Shown: piece by piece, positions 38,789 to 47,340 of the stretch
How positions within the stretch are numbered: the stretch's first letter is position 1
How the letters are laid out: each line of letters starts with the position of its first letter
From: an uncultured Pseudomonadota bacterium
GTDB taxonomy: Bacteria; Myxococcota_A; UBA796; SXON01
NCBI GenBank assembly: GCA_903921785.1
Contig: CAIXRH010000132.1
Location: 1 to 64,000 of the forward strand
Length of the DNA stretch: 64,000 nt
Reading direction: 5' to 3'
Translations under genes and position numbers: made by a program
Notes under the pieces: model-generated
Seen by the model: the letters and a program-made list of their open reading frames with translations, nothing else
The model's database searches: none
What the model was told of the DNA's origin: nothing

Positions 38789-40522
38789 CTACCAGTTGTC
38801 CCCGTCCGGGCCGCCGCGCGAGCCGATGTCGGAGCGGGAGTGGTCGGCGTCGTCGATGTCGGGATCGCCGACGTCCACCAACGTCGAGCCGCGGCCGAGC
38901 GAGAGGTCCCACGTGGTGGCGCTCGCCCCACTGGTATCCACGTACTTCGGAGCGCCTTCGATCACCTCGTTGGTGCCGACGGGAGAGGTGCACGCCAGGA
39001 AGGGGACCTCGCCATTGCCGCTGAACGAGCTGTACTGGAACGCCATCGCCGAGGGCGGGTAGCTGGTGTCGTAGGCCATCGCCCCGCCGTTCGCCACGCC
39101 CGCGCTGAGCGCCTCGTTGTCGGCGACGCTCACGTTGTCGAACGAAGCGTTGCTGTAGTAGTACCCGTAGAACCCACCCCCGCCGCTGAACGCAGAGCCG
39201 GTGGCGAGGTTGCCGACGATGTCGGCGTTCTCCAGGTAGAGCGTGGAATACGCCACGAAGAGCCCGCTTCCGTAGGCGTTGGTGGTGTCCCCGCCGCCGG
39301 TCACGTTGTTGGCCGACACGAGGTTGACCATCGTCGTGGTGTTGTAGGAGTCGACGAAGATGCCCGCGCCGTACGCGTACGTGGCGAGGGAAGCGTTGTC
39401 GACCACCGTCACGTTCTGGAACCAGCCGCGCGAGGCGTAGACGAACAGCCCACCGCCCTGCCCGTAGGTGGTGCCGTTGTGGCGGATGATGTTGCCGGAG
39501 ATCACCACCCGCTCGACGTCAGGATCGCTGCTGCTTACGTACATCCCGGCGCCGTACCCGCCGCCATAGTACGCGTTTCCAGGGAAGTTGATCGTGTTGT
39601 CGGAGATCGCCACGTCGGTGAGGGTCGGCGTGCCCCGAACCAACGCGATGCCCGCCCCGTAGTCGTAGGGGTAGTAGGGGTTCGTCGAGTAGGCCTCGTT
39701 GCCGGAGACCACCGAGTTACTGAGGGTGAACGAGCTTTCCTCGGCGTAGATTCCCACGCCGTAGCAGCTGGTGTCGGTGGCGCCGCAGGCGTTGTCGGTG
39801 ATGATGAGGTCCAGGAGCGTGGGGTCGGCGCCGCGGATGTACACGCCCGCGCCCACCGGGTCGTCGCCGCCGGTGATGGTGAAGCCCTGGATCACCGCCG
39901 CGGCGCTCTCCCGGGTGTCGAAGCTCACCACGGGCCCTTCGCCGGGAACACCCTGGAGAATGGTGGCCTCGGCTCCGCCGGTGCCCAGGAGCGTCACGTC
40001 GTCGCCGCCGAAGTCCACGTTGTCGACGTAGGTCCCGGGCGACACACACACGATGTCGCCGTCGCGGGCGGCGCCGACTGCGTAGGAAGGCAGGGCGTAG
40101 TCGGCGGGAACGCGGAAGCCACCGTCGGCGGTGCCGTCGCAGTCGTTGTCCAGACCGTCGCAGATCACCTCGTCCTCGTTGCCCATCGGGTTCACGGCGG
40201 CGTTGGTGTCGTCGCAGTCGGCGTCGTTGTGGACGACCCCGGCGATCGACTCCCCGCAGGTCTCTACGGGGGAATTCGGGTCGCCGTACGTGTCGCCGTC
40301 GGCGTCGGTGTACTGCAGCTCCACGACGTCTTCATCGACCTCGCCATCGCAGTCGTTGTCGAGGCCGTCGCAGACCTCTACCGCGCCGGGGTTGGCGGTG
40401 GCGGCGTTGTCGTCGCAGTCCTCCTCGGAGGTGTAGCGGTCCCCGTCGGCATCGGTGCCGAGATCGACGGTGGGGGCGGAGTCGCAGGCGACGAGGAGGA
40501 AGAGCGGGAGGATGCGGCGCAT
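38789..40522 (-). CDS. Lipoprotein with two MopE repeats and a beta-helix domain
   Basis: This 577-residue protein has the signal MRRILPLFLLVA before Cys. Two MopE-type Cys/Asp repeats cover residues about 20-140. A right-handed beta-helix follows, opened by ARDGDIVCVSPGTYVDNVDF and built of rungs such as LIITDNACG and IFVDSYNT. It is a surface-protein architecture shared with the neighbouring large proteins. GTGGTA lies 11 nt before the ATG, which fits a leaderless start. Confidence 0.85.
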   Translation of the reverse strand: MRRILPLFLLVACDSAPTVDLGTDADGDRYTSEEDCDDNAATANPGAVEVCDGLDNDCDGEVDEDVVELQYTDADGDTYGDPNSPVETCGESIAGVVHNDADCDDTNAAVNPMGNEDEVICDGLDNDCDGTADGGFRVPADYALPSYAVGAARDGDIVCVSPGTYVDNVDFGGDDVTLLGTGGAEATILQGVPGEGPVVSFDTRESAAAVIQGFTITGGDDPVGAGVYIRGADPTLLDLIITDNACGATDTSCYGVGIYAEESSFTLSNSVVSGNEAYSTNPYYPYDYGAGIALVRGTPTLTDVAISDNTINFPGNAYYGGGYGAGMYVSSSDPDVERVVISGNIIRHNGTTYGQGGGLFVYASRGWFQNVTVVDNASLATYAYGAGIFVDSYNTTTMVNLVSANNVTGGGDTTNAYGSGLFVAYSTLYLENADIVGNLATGSAFSGGGGFYGYYYSNASFDNVSVADNEALSAGVANGGAMAYDTSYPPSAMAFQYSSFSGNGEVPFLACTSPVGTNEVIEGAPKYVDTSGASATTWDLSLGRGSTLVDVGDPDIDDADHSRSDIGSRGGPDGDNW

Positions 40523-40559
40523 GGCGCGGAGGGTACCACAGCGGCGCCGCTGCGCACGC

Positions 40560-41468
40560 TCAGCGGCGACGACGCCCGAACAGCGCGCCGAGACCGATGA
40601 CCAGGGCAGCGGCGCCCGCGCCGGAGCCAGCGTCGCAGCCGCAGCCGTCGGGGCTCGCGTCGACGTCGCCGAGGCCATTGCCGGAGTCGCCAGCGCCGCA
40701 GCGGGCATCGTGCCCGTCGCAGTCCTGGTCCACGCCGTCACCGCAGGTGTCCACCATCGAAGGGGCCACGGTCGGGTCGGCGTCGTCACAATCGCCGCCG
40801 CCGGCTTCCACGGCCGTCGCGCCGTCGCCGTCCGCGTCGATCAGATCGGCGCCGTCGCAGTCCTGGTCGATCCCGTCGTAGGGAACCTCCGTGGCGGCGC
40901 TGTTCACCTCAGGGTCGGCGTCGTCGCAGTCGGGGCCGCCCGCCGCGTCGGTGATCTCGCCGTCGCCGTCGCTGTCGGCCGGCTCGGAGTCGATCACCAG
41001 GTCGTAGTAGTACCCCTCGAGGTCCGCCTGGAAGCTGGCGGGCGCGCTGCCCGCTTCGTACCGCACCGAGCCGGCCGTGGTGCCGAACCAAGGGTCGTCC
41101 GAGCCCTGCTCCGTGTAGTAGTAGTACCAGCTCCCTTCGAGGTAGGCGCCGATCGCGTAGGTCTCGCCCGGCTCCAAGAGCCACGCAACCGTGCCGCTGT
41201 CCGCCGTGCCCTCCCCGCGGGTGGGGAGGTTGGTGCCCGGGGTGGACTGCACGAGCTCGTACCCCGCGCCCACCTCCTGGTAGAGCACCAGGGTTACGTC
41301 TCCCGTGTTCCCGTTGTTGTACAGGGAGAACTGCAGCCCGGTGACCACGGCCGCCTCGTCCACGTCGAGCACGAGGAGCTTGAGCATGTCCCCGTTGTTG
41401 TTGTAGACGTCCTGGCCTCCGAGATGGTCGGAGGCCGCGAGGGCGAGCGCGCAGAAGAGGAGGACCAT
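40560..41468 (-). CDS. Secreted MopE-repeat protein with MYXO-CTERM-like tail
   Basis: The 302-residue protein has a short signal (MVLLFCALALAA) and a beta-sandwich-like N-terminal domain (LQFSLYNNGNTGDVTLVLYQE). Two MopE-type repeats follow from about residue 175. A C-terminal tail GCGCDAGSGAGAAAL plus RRRR resembles MYXO-CTERM. CGGATA lies 10 nt before the ATG. It is divergent from the flagellar cluster. Confidence 0.85.
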   Translation of the reverse strand: MVLLFCALALAASDHLGGQDVYNNNGDMLKLLVLDVDEAAVVTGLQFSLYNNGNTGDVTLVLYQEVGAGYELVQSTPGTNLPTRGEGTADSGTVAWLLEPGETYAIGAYLEGSWYYYYTEQGSDDPWFGTTAGSVRYEAGSAPASFQADLEGYYYDLVIDSEPADSDGDGEITDAAGGPDCDDADPEVNSAATEVPYDGIDQDCDGADLIDADGDGATAVEAGGGDCDDADPTVAPSMVDTCGDGVDQDCDGHDARCGAGDSGNGLGDVDASPDGCGCDAGSGAGAAALVIGLGALFGRRRR

Positions 41469-41484
41469 CGGACCCGGTTATCCG
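41469..41484 (-). promoter_or_regulatory. Putative leaderless promoter (-10 CGGATA)
   Basis: CGGATA (41479-41484, minus strand) is followed by 10 nt and the ATG of the MopE/MYXO-CTERM gene. No Shine-Dalgarno is present. Confidence 0.5.
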
Positions 41485-41538
41485 ACACCGGGCCGAGTCG
41501 CCGCGCCCGAATTGCCCGATCCGCCTAAACTCCGCCCG

Positions 41539-42285
41539 GTGGTGACCGATGCGACGGGCGTGGACGTCTCCGACCTCACCTCGCTCGCGCAGATCACCGG
41601 CCCCGAGGGCAAGGTGACCGACGACGTGAAGGCTGCCCAGAAGTTCGAAGGATGGATGGTCTCCTTCATGGCCAAGGAGATGCGGGAGAGCGTGAAGGAA
41701 GGCCCCTGGTCTACGGGGGCCATGGCCACCTTCGCCGACCTCTTCGACCAGGAGATCGGCGAACGGGTCGCCGAGTCCGGCGGGTTCGGGCTCCAGAAAG
41801 ATCTCCTGCAGTCGATTCGCCGCAGCCACGGGGCCGCCGAGCCGGAGGCCATGCCAAGGACGCACGCGCCGCTGGGCGCGGTGCGGGCCCTGGGACAGCA
41901 CGTCACCAGCTCGTTCGGCCTCCGCGCCGACCCGTTCACCGGCGCGCTCAAGGAGCACGACGGGCTCGACCTCGGCGCCACCGAGGGCACGCCCATCCAC
42001 GCTGCGGCGGCGGGCGTCGTCCGCTTCGCGGGAAAACGCGGCGGCTACGGCAACGTGGTCATCGTGGAGCACGCCGACGGCACCGAGACCCGCTACGCCC
42101 ACTGCCGCGATCTCGGGGTGAAACCTGGGGACGCGGTGGGCGCAGGCCAGACGATCGCCACGGTGGGCAGCACCGGCCGCTCCACCGGGCCGCACCTCCA
42201 CTACGAAGTGCGCCGCGACGGGCGCCCGGTCGATCCGGGCACCTGGGCCGCCGGCGCCTCCCCGCTCGGCGAAAAAGATCGCTGA
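41539..42285 (+). CDS. flgJ: FlgJ-like rod-binding protein fused to an M23 endopeptidase
   Basis: From the GTG at 41539 the protein has 248 residues; a TTG at 41512 would extend it by 9. Residues about 25-95 match the rod-binding domain of FlgJ (KFEGWMVSFMAKEMRESV ... FADLFDQEIGERVAESGGFGL). In place of the usual glucosaminidase comes an M23/LytM peptidase with HDGLDLG and GPHLHYEVRRDG, the zinc-ligand motifs. It should open peptidoglycan for flagellar rod assembly. CCTA lies 11 nt before the GTG. First gene of flgJ-flgM-flgN-flgK-flgL. Confidence 0.9.
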   Translation: MVTDATGVDVSDLTSLAQITGPEGKVTDDVKAAQKFEGWMVSFMAKEMRESVKEGPWSTGAMATFADLFDQEIGERVAESGGFGLQKDLLQSIRRSHGAAEPEAMPRTHAPLGAVRALGQHVTSSFGLRADPFTGALKEHDGLDLGATEGTPIHAAAAGVVRFAGKRGGYGNVVIVEHADGTETRYAHCRDLGVKPGDAVGAGQTIATVGSTGRSTGPHLHYEVRRDGRPVDPGTWAAGASPLGEKDR

Positions 42286-42347
42286 ACCCGGAGTCTGGGG
42301 CTCAAGTCCCCGCCGCGTTGTCCGATTCGGGTCCCAGGAGGCCGGAC

Positions 42348-42620
42348 GTGAAGATCTCGTCGTCGATGATCAACAGCCCCGAGTCGCTCACCTACAGCCG
42401 GGTGGGCCGCGGCACCGCCAAGGCGCCGACGTCGGGCCGCGCCGCCGAGGTGGAGTCCAGCGACTTCCTCAGCGAGCTGCACGCCGCCGCCGCCCGCAAC
42501 CCCTGGGGCGAGGTCCGCCCCGAGAAGGTCGCCTCCGCCAAGGCCGACATCGCCAACGGCACCCTCGGCTCCGACGCCGACTTCGCCGCCACGATCGACG
42601 CGCTGCTGCGGGAGCTCTGA
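42348..42620 (+). CDS. flgM: FlgM-like anti-sigma-28 factor
   Basis: The 90-residue protein ends with VRPEKVASAKADIANGTLGS and IDALLREL, the FlgM C-terminal pattern that binds sigma-28. It lies in the normal place between flgJ and flgN. AGGAGG is 6 nt before the GTG start. It would hold late flagellar genes off until the hook is complete. Confidence 0.85.
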   Translation: MKISSSMINSPESLTYSRVGRGTAKAPTSGRAAEVESSDFLSELHAAAARNPWGEVRPEKVASAKADIANGTLGSDADFAATIDALLREL

Positions 42621-42623
42621 GCC

Positions 42624-43001
42624 ATGGCCGCGGCCGTCCGGCTCGTTCGAGCGGCGACGCCGCCCGACGCCACGGCGATCGCCGCCGCCGACGAGACGCT
42701 CCACCGCCTGCTCCATGCGGTCGAGTCGCAGCTCAGCGCGGCCCGTCGCGCGGACGCCGCGGGGCTCCACACCTCCACCGAACAGCGCGCCCAGCTCCAG
42801 CGCACGCTCGACCTCGACGCGCTCCGCCAGGCCGACCCCGCCACCCGCGCCGAAGCCGCGAACGTCGCCATGAAAATTCGCAGCCTCGACGCCCGCATCC
42901 AGACCTGCGGGCGCACGGTGCTCAGCGCCATCGCCTCGCTCGCCGCCGAGCGCCCCCCGGAGACGTACGGCCGACGCGGCCACCTGCGGGAGCCGCGATG
43001 A
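42624..43001 (+). CDS. flgN: FlgN-like flagellar export chaperone
   Basis: This 125-residue mostly helical protein lies between flgM and flgK, where FlgN, chaperone of FlgK and FlgL, is encoded. Sequence similarity is weak by eye, so the call rests on size, helix content and place. It overlaps flgK by 4 nt. Confidence 0.75.
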   Translation: MAAAVRLVRAATPPDATAIAAADETLHRLLHAVESQLSAARRADAAGLHTSTEQRAQLQRTLDLDALRQADPATRAEAANVAMKIRSLDARIQTCGRTVLSAIASLAAERPPETYGRRGHLREPR

Positions 43002-44386
43002 GCCTCCTCGGGACGCTCCAGTCCGGCCAGCGCGGCCTCGCCGTCGCCTCCTCCGGGATCGACGTCACCGCCGCGAACGTCACCGGCGCCTCCCAGCCCG
43101 GCTTCTCGCGCCGCCGCTCCGTCTCCTCGCAGCTCGCGCCGGTCCAACAGCACGGGCTGTGGCTCGGTCAAGGCGCGAATCCCAGCGCCGTGCTTCGGTC
43201 CACCGATCGACTGCTCGGCGTCCGCCTCATCGACGCCACCGGGGCGAAGGCCAGCGCCGACACCCTCGCGCAAAACCTCCGCGTGGTCGAGACCTACTTC
43301 GACGCGACCAACACCACCGGGCTCGCCGAGTCGCTCGACAAGGTGTTCGACGCGCTCGGCGCGGCCACCGCCGACCCGTCGGACGCGTCGCTCCGCCGTG
43401 GCGCCGTCCACGCCTGCGAGGTCTTCGCCACCACCACCTCCCGCATCGCCAGCGGCCTCGCCGACACCCGGGAGAGCCTGGACCAGCAGCTCGCCACGTC
43501 GCTCGACGAGGTGAACACCTCCCTCGCTGAGATCGCCTCGCTCAACGAGCGCATCGGCAAGAGCGGCGCCGAGGCGGGCCCTGCCGATCTCCTCGATCGC
43601 CGCGACCAGGTCATCCTGGACCTCGCCGGAAAGGTGGGCGCTACCGCCGAGCTGAAAGCGGACGGTCAGGCCGTGGTCTACATCGGCGGACACGAGATCG
43701 TCGCCGGCGGCGACTGGCGCGCGCTCAGCGTAGGGACCGACGCCGCGGGCGACACCACGCTCAACGTGGCGATGGACAACGGCAGCTTCAACGTGACGGA
43801 CGTCGCCGGCGGCAAGGTGGGCGGCCTGGTTCAGGCCCGCGCCGCCACCTCCGACTGGATCGACACCCTCGACCAGTTCGCCTTCACGATGGCGAACACC
43901 TTCAACACCCAGCACACCGCCGGGTTCGACAAGAGCGGCAACCCCGGCGGCGACCTCTTCTCCGTGACGGCGTCCGCCACCGGCGCCGCGACCGGCCTCA
44001 GCGTCACCGGCGCGATCCGCGACGATCCCACCCTTCTCGCGTTCGCCGGCGCCGCCACCGCGCTCCCCGGCGATGGCGACAACCTCCAGTCGCTCCTCGA
44101 CATCGAGGACGACACCACGCTCTTCGCCGCCGGCACCAACCCCCGCGCCACGATCAGCGACCTCACCGCGGACGTCGGCTCGCAAGTGGCCAGCGCCGCT
44201 GGCGACGTGGAGGCCCAGACCGCCCTCGTCGACGACCTCACCGTGCTGCGCGACAGCGTCTCCGGCGTAGATACCGACGAAGAGGCCACCCACCTGCTCG
44301 AGTACCAGTCTGCCTACCGCGCGGCCGCCAAGGTCATCAGCGCGGCCGACGAGCTGCTCCGCACCCTCCTCCAGATCGCGGGCTAG
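42998..44386 (+). CDS. flgK: Flagellar hook-associated protein 1
   Basis: This 462-residue protein starts with a flagellar N-terminal helix (LQSGQRGLAVASSGIDVTAANVTGASQPGFSRRR) and ends with a C-terminal one (LEYQSAYRAAAKVISAADELLRTLLQ). The central FlgK motif DLLDRRDQVILDLA is present. It joins hook and filament. Confidence 0.95.
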   Translation: MSLLGTLQSGQRGLAVASSGIDVTAANVTGASQPGFSRRRSVSSQLAPVQQHGLWLGQGANPSAVLRSTDRLLGVRLIDATGAKASADTLAQNLRVVETYFDATNTTGLAESLDKVFDALGAATADPSDASLRRGAVHACEVFATTTSRIASGLADTRESLDQQLATSLDEVNTSLAEIASLNERIGKSGAEAGPADLLDRRDQVILDLAGKVGATAELKADGQAVVYIGGHEIVAGGDWRALSVGTDAAGDTTLNVAMDNGSFNVTDVAGGKVGGLVQARAATSDWIDTLDQFAFTMANTFNTQHTAGFDKSGNPGGDLFSVTASATGAATGLSVTGAIRDDPTLLAFAGAATALPGDGDNLQSLLDIEDDTTLFAAGTNPRATISDLTADVGSQVASAAGDVEAQTALVDDLTVLRDSVSGVDTDEEATHLLEYQSAYRAAAKVISAADELLRTLLQIAG

Positions 44387-44388
44387 TC

Positions 44389-45261
44389 ATGCGCGTCACC
44401 CAATCCGGTATGTGGGAGATGATCCGGCGGAACCTCTCGCAGACCGCCGAGCGCACCCGGGTCATCGAGGAGCAGGCCGTCGGCGGGATGTTGGTGAACC
44501 GCCCCTCCGACGCCCCCGAGCTGCTCGTGGAGATCGACCGGCTCCACGCCTCCGGCATGGATCAGGACGTCTTCACCAAGAACTCCGCCCAGTCCCTCGC
44601 CCAGCTCGACCAGATGGACGCCGAGCTCGGCCGGGCGCACGACGCCCTCAGCCGGGTCCGCGAGCTGGCGGTGCAGATGGCCGGGGACCTGCCCACCGCC
44701 GAGCAGCGCGGCTACGCGGCCGAAGAGGTGGCCGCGCTCAAGGCCTCCGTGCTCAGCGCCGCAAACTCCGACTTTGCCGGGCGTTACCTCTTTGGGGGTG
44801 CGGCCTGGGACACCCCACCCTTCGACACCACGGGTACCTACGTCGGCTCCACGGACGAGCCCAGTACGCGGGTGGGCGAGTCCACCTGGGTCACCACCGC
44901 CCGTGACGGATCGCAGATCTTCCAGGGCGGCGTGGACATCTTCGCCGGCCTCGACGCGTTCATCACCGCGCTCAACGCGGACGACTCCGCCGGCATCTCC
45001 ACGTCCCTCGGCGACCTCGACACGATGATGCAGCAGGTGATGGACGCGCGCGCGCGCGTGGGCACCGACACCAACGTGGCGGACGACGCCAACGAGCTCG
45101 CGAGCTCGCTCAGCATGCAGATCGAGAGCCGAATGGGCGAGCTGGTCTCCGCCGACCCCGCCGAGACCTACACCCGCCTGTCCGAGCTCCGCGCTTCGTA
45201 CCAGACCGCGCTCCAGGTGGCCGCGAGCGCGAAGTCCCAGGGGTTGTTCGACCTCATGTAG
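44389..45261 (+). CDS. flgL: Flagellar hook-associated protein 3
   Basis: The 290-residue protein opens MRVTQSGMWEMIRRNL, carries the motif FAGRYLFGG and ends in a flagellin-like helix (YTRLSELRASYQTALQVAASAKSQGLFDLM). It follows flgK by 2 nt. It is the last gene of the cluster. Confidence 0.95.
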   Translation: MRVTQSGMWEMIRRNLSQTAERTRVIEEQAVGGMLVNRPSDAPELLVEIDRLHASGMDQDVFTKNSAQSLAQLDQMDAELGRAHDALSRVRELAVQMAGDLPTAEQRGYAAEEVAALKASVLSAANSDFAGRYLFGGAAWDTPPFDTTGTYVGSTDEPSTRVGESTWVTTARDGSQIFQGGVDIFAGLDAFITALNADDSAGISTSLGDLDTMMQQVMDARARVGTDTNVADDANELASSLSMQIESRMGELVSADPAETYTRLSELRASYQTALQVAASAKSQGLFDLM

Positions 45262-45341
45262 CGACTGGATGGAGGAGGGGGCCGCCGACGCGCCCTCCAC
45301 ACCGGTGAGGAGGGGCTGGGGGCGCCAGACCGCTCTTCCAA

Positions 45342-45384
45342 CCGGCCACGTCAGCGGTCGAGGGGCCACGGTCGGCGAGAATGG
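45342..45384 (+). repeat. Dispersed intergenic repeat, copy E
   Basis: It reads ACGTCAGCGGTCGAGGGGCC and then CGGCGAGAATGG, close to the family consensus, just after flgL. Confidence 0.75.
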
Positions 45385-45602
45385 CGAGACCGGAGGGTCG
45401 CCGCCACGCAGGCGGCGCGGGGAAACGCGATCGGCCCGTACGCTGGAACGCGATCGGCCGGACCGGAAATACGATCGCCCCGCGCCGCGGGCGCGAGCGC
45501 CCCGGCAGCCGAGTTCGGGACGGCAAAGGCTTAGGATTCGCCGCGGCGGCGGCGCGCCCCGGTCCCGGGGGCCGGACCCGAGGACCCGGGGGGGGGGGAC
45601 CC

Positions 45603-45804
45603 GGGGTCAGGCCGATCGTATTCGATTCTGCGTGGCCCCGACCGCGGGATTCGCAGCGTCGATCGACCCGGACTTCCGCCTCCGGCGGCCTGGCACCCCG
45701 ATCGCATTTCCAGCAACCCGCCGATCCGCGCTCGTTCAAGCTGGAACGCTGACAATCAAGGGACGGCGCACGCAAGGAAAAGAGAATGCGATCGGCCTGA
45801 CCCC
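45603..45804. mobile_element. Possible MITE/REP-like element bounded by 21-bp inverted repeats
   Basis: The left end (45603-45623) starts GGGGTCAGGCCGATCG and the right end (45784-45804) is its inverse with one mismatch in 21. The 160-bp interior has no reading frame of note. GGGGTCAGG ends are, from memory, common on REP- or transposase-associated elements. No target-site duplication is evident. Confidence 0.45.
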
Positions 45805-45847
45805 TCGGCCGGCGACCCCTCGGCGGACCCCTCGGCGACCCCTCGGC
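45799..45847 (+). repeat. Four copies of GACCCCTCGGC
   Basis: Copies start at 45799, 45814, 45826 and 45837, with variable 0-4 nt spacers. They lie directly upstream of the metallopeptidase promoter. Confidence 0.85.
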
Positions 45848-45874
45848 CCTGCCCGGGCCAAACCGCCTGATCCT

Positions 45875-45890
45875 CGGTTACTTGTTCCCG
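45875..45890 (+). promoter_or_regulatory. Putative leaderless promoter (-10 CGGTTA)
   Basis: CGGTTA (45875-45880) lies exactly 10 nt before the ATG of the metallopeptidase gene. Confidence 0.5.
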
Positions 45891-47180
45891 ATGCTCCTGT
45901 TTCTCCTTGCGTCCGCGATCGCGATGCCCTCCGAGAAGGAGGTCCAGGCGGAATACGATCGGGTGCGGCCGGTCGTGGAGGAGGTGGTGGGGCGCCCGCT
46001 CAAGGCAATTCCCCGCCTCCGGTACGCCCACCCCGGCGAGGCGCAGGAGGTGATCGAGGCCGAGCTTCGCGAACAACTGGCGAACCTCTACCCGGGGCTG
46101 GCGGGGTGGATGCGCGAGGCGCTCGCGCACCAGGCCGGTGGCGGCGCCCTGACCTCCATCATCGGGAAGTACGGCTACCAGAGCAAGTCCCTCTTCGTGC
46201 GGCCGCGGGGGATCGCCGAGGCCGCCGCCTCCGCCAAGCTGTCCGACCTCGACGAAGTCGGGGTGCTCGACGTGGTGCTCGCCCACGAGCTGGCCCACGC
46301 GGTGCAGGATCAGGAGGTCGACCTCGGTGCGCGCTTCCGGGCGGCCGCCGACACCGACGCGTGGGCGGCGCTGAACGCTACGCTGGAGGGCCACGCGGTC
46401 CTCGTCGCCACCGAGGTGGCCCGGCGCCTCGGAGAGCCGGAGGCCGCGGTCACCGTCGGGAAGCTCCAGGGCCTCGCCGGGGACGGCTCGACCGAGGTCT
46501 CGCCACAGCTCTGGTTCAATTACCACACGGGCGCGGAGTTCGTGGCGGCCGCCGCGCCCGATCCCCTGCGGCCATGGGCGCTTTTGGCCGCCCCGCCAAC
46601 CACCACCGGGCAGGTCTTCGTCCCGTCCCGCTACGGGCAGCCGTGGCCGGACCTACGCCGGGGCCCCTCGGGCTGGGCCGCCGCGGCGACGGACCTCGGC
46701 GTCAACGGCTGGACCCCCTACACCGAGGCGCTCGGCGAGCTCGCGTTGCGCACCTCGGTGCCGACGGACGCGCCCACCCTGGAGGCGGCGACCGCCAGCC
46801 TCGTCGGCGGCGACAGCTGGCACGCCGGCGACGAGCGAGGGCGGAGCGCGGAGGGGGAAGCGTGGACCAGCGTGGACGAGGCTGGGGCAGCCGCGCTCTA
46901 CGCAACGCTGGAGGCGCGGGCAGAGGCAGTGGCAGCGGGAGCGCCGCGGTCGCCCGTCCCCATGACCTTCACCGTCGACGTTCGCACCGCCACGAGCCTG
47001 GCGTATACCGTGGTCATCACCCCCTCCAGCGGGCTCCCCGGCGAAGCGCACGGCCTGGTGACGACGCGGGGCCCCCACACGGTGCGCATGGAGGTCTTCG
47101 GGCTGCGCCCGAAACAAGGGGCGATGGCCGCGGCGATGGAGGCCGTCCTGGGCGGCCTGGAAGCGGTCCCGGCGCAGTAG
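45891..47180 (+). CDS. Secreted gluzincin-type zinc metallopeptidase
   Basis: The 429-residue protein has a short signal (MLLFLLASAIA). The HExxH motif is VLAHELAHAVQDQ near residue 125, and a downstream Glu in LEGHAVLVATE fits the third zinc ligand. This HELAHAVQDQ...EGHA pattern occurs in poorly characterised bacterial peptidases. The substrate is unknown. It stands alone, with an intergenic repeat on each side. Confidence 0.8.
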   Translation: MLLFLLASAIAMPSEKEVQAEYDRVRPVVEEVVGRPLKAIPRLRYAHPGEAQEVIEAELREQLANLYPGLAGWMREALAHQAGGGALTSIIGKYGYQSKSLFVRPRGIAEAAASAKLSDLDEVGVLDVVLAHELAHAVQDQEVDLGARFRAAADTDAWAALNATLEGHAVLVATEVARRLGEPEAAVTVGKLQGLAGDGSTEVSPQLWFNYHTGAEFVAAAAPDPLRPWALLAAPPTTTGQVFVPSRYGQPWPDLRRGPSGWAAAATDLGVNGWTPYTEALGELALRTSVPTDAPTLEAATASLVGGDSWHAGDERGRSAEGEAWTSVDEAGAAALYATLEARAEAVAAGAPRSPVPMTFTVDVRTATSLAYTVVITPSSGLPGEAHGLVTTRGPHTVRMEVFGLRPKQGAMAAAMEAVLGGLEAVPAQ

Positions 47181-47230
47181 ACGCTGACGAGGCGCCCCGC
47201 GGCGCCCCGGCCGAGGCGCCGCCCCGCCCC

Positions 47231-47273
47231 CCATTCTCGCCCCGGCGGCTCCTCGAGCGCCGACGCTGGCCGG
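47231..47273 (-). repeat. Dispersed intergenic repeat, copy F
   Basis: On the minus strand it reads GCGTCGGCGCTCGAGGAGCC, then GCCGGGGCGAGAATGG. It lies between two convergent genes. Confidence 0.85.
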
Positions 47274-47340
47274 TGGGCAAGCCGACGTCGCAATACAACC
47301 TTCGCCCTAGTGCCTAAAGTCTATCGTCTGAAGCCTATTC

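Larger units (their letters stand above)
45262..45890. other. 629-bp intergenic region rich in nested repeats
   Basis: No gene is recognised. It contains a copy of the dispersed repeat (45342-45384), six copies of a GGAAnnCGATCGG-like motif in both orientations, 21-bp inverted repeats at 45603-45623 and 45784-45804, and four copies of GACCCCTCGGC at 45799-45847. A G-run lies at about 45588-45598. Confidence 0.8.

Noticed and set aside
41526-41555. Sigma-28 site TAAA-N15-ACCGATGC before flgJ
   Set aside because: It would lie across the best start codon; the TA 11 nt before GTG fits the leaderless pattern better.
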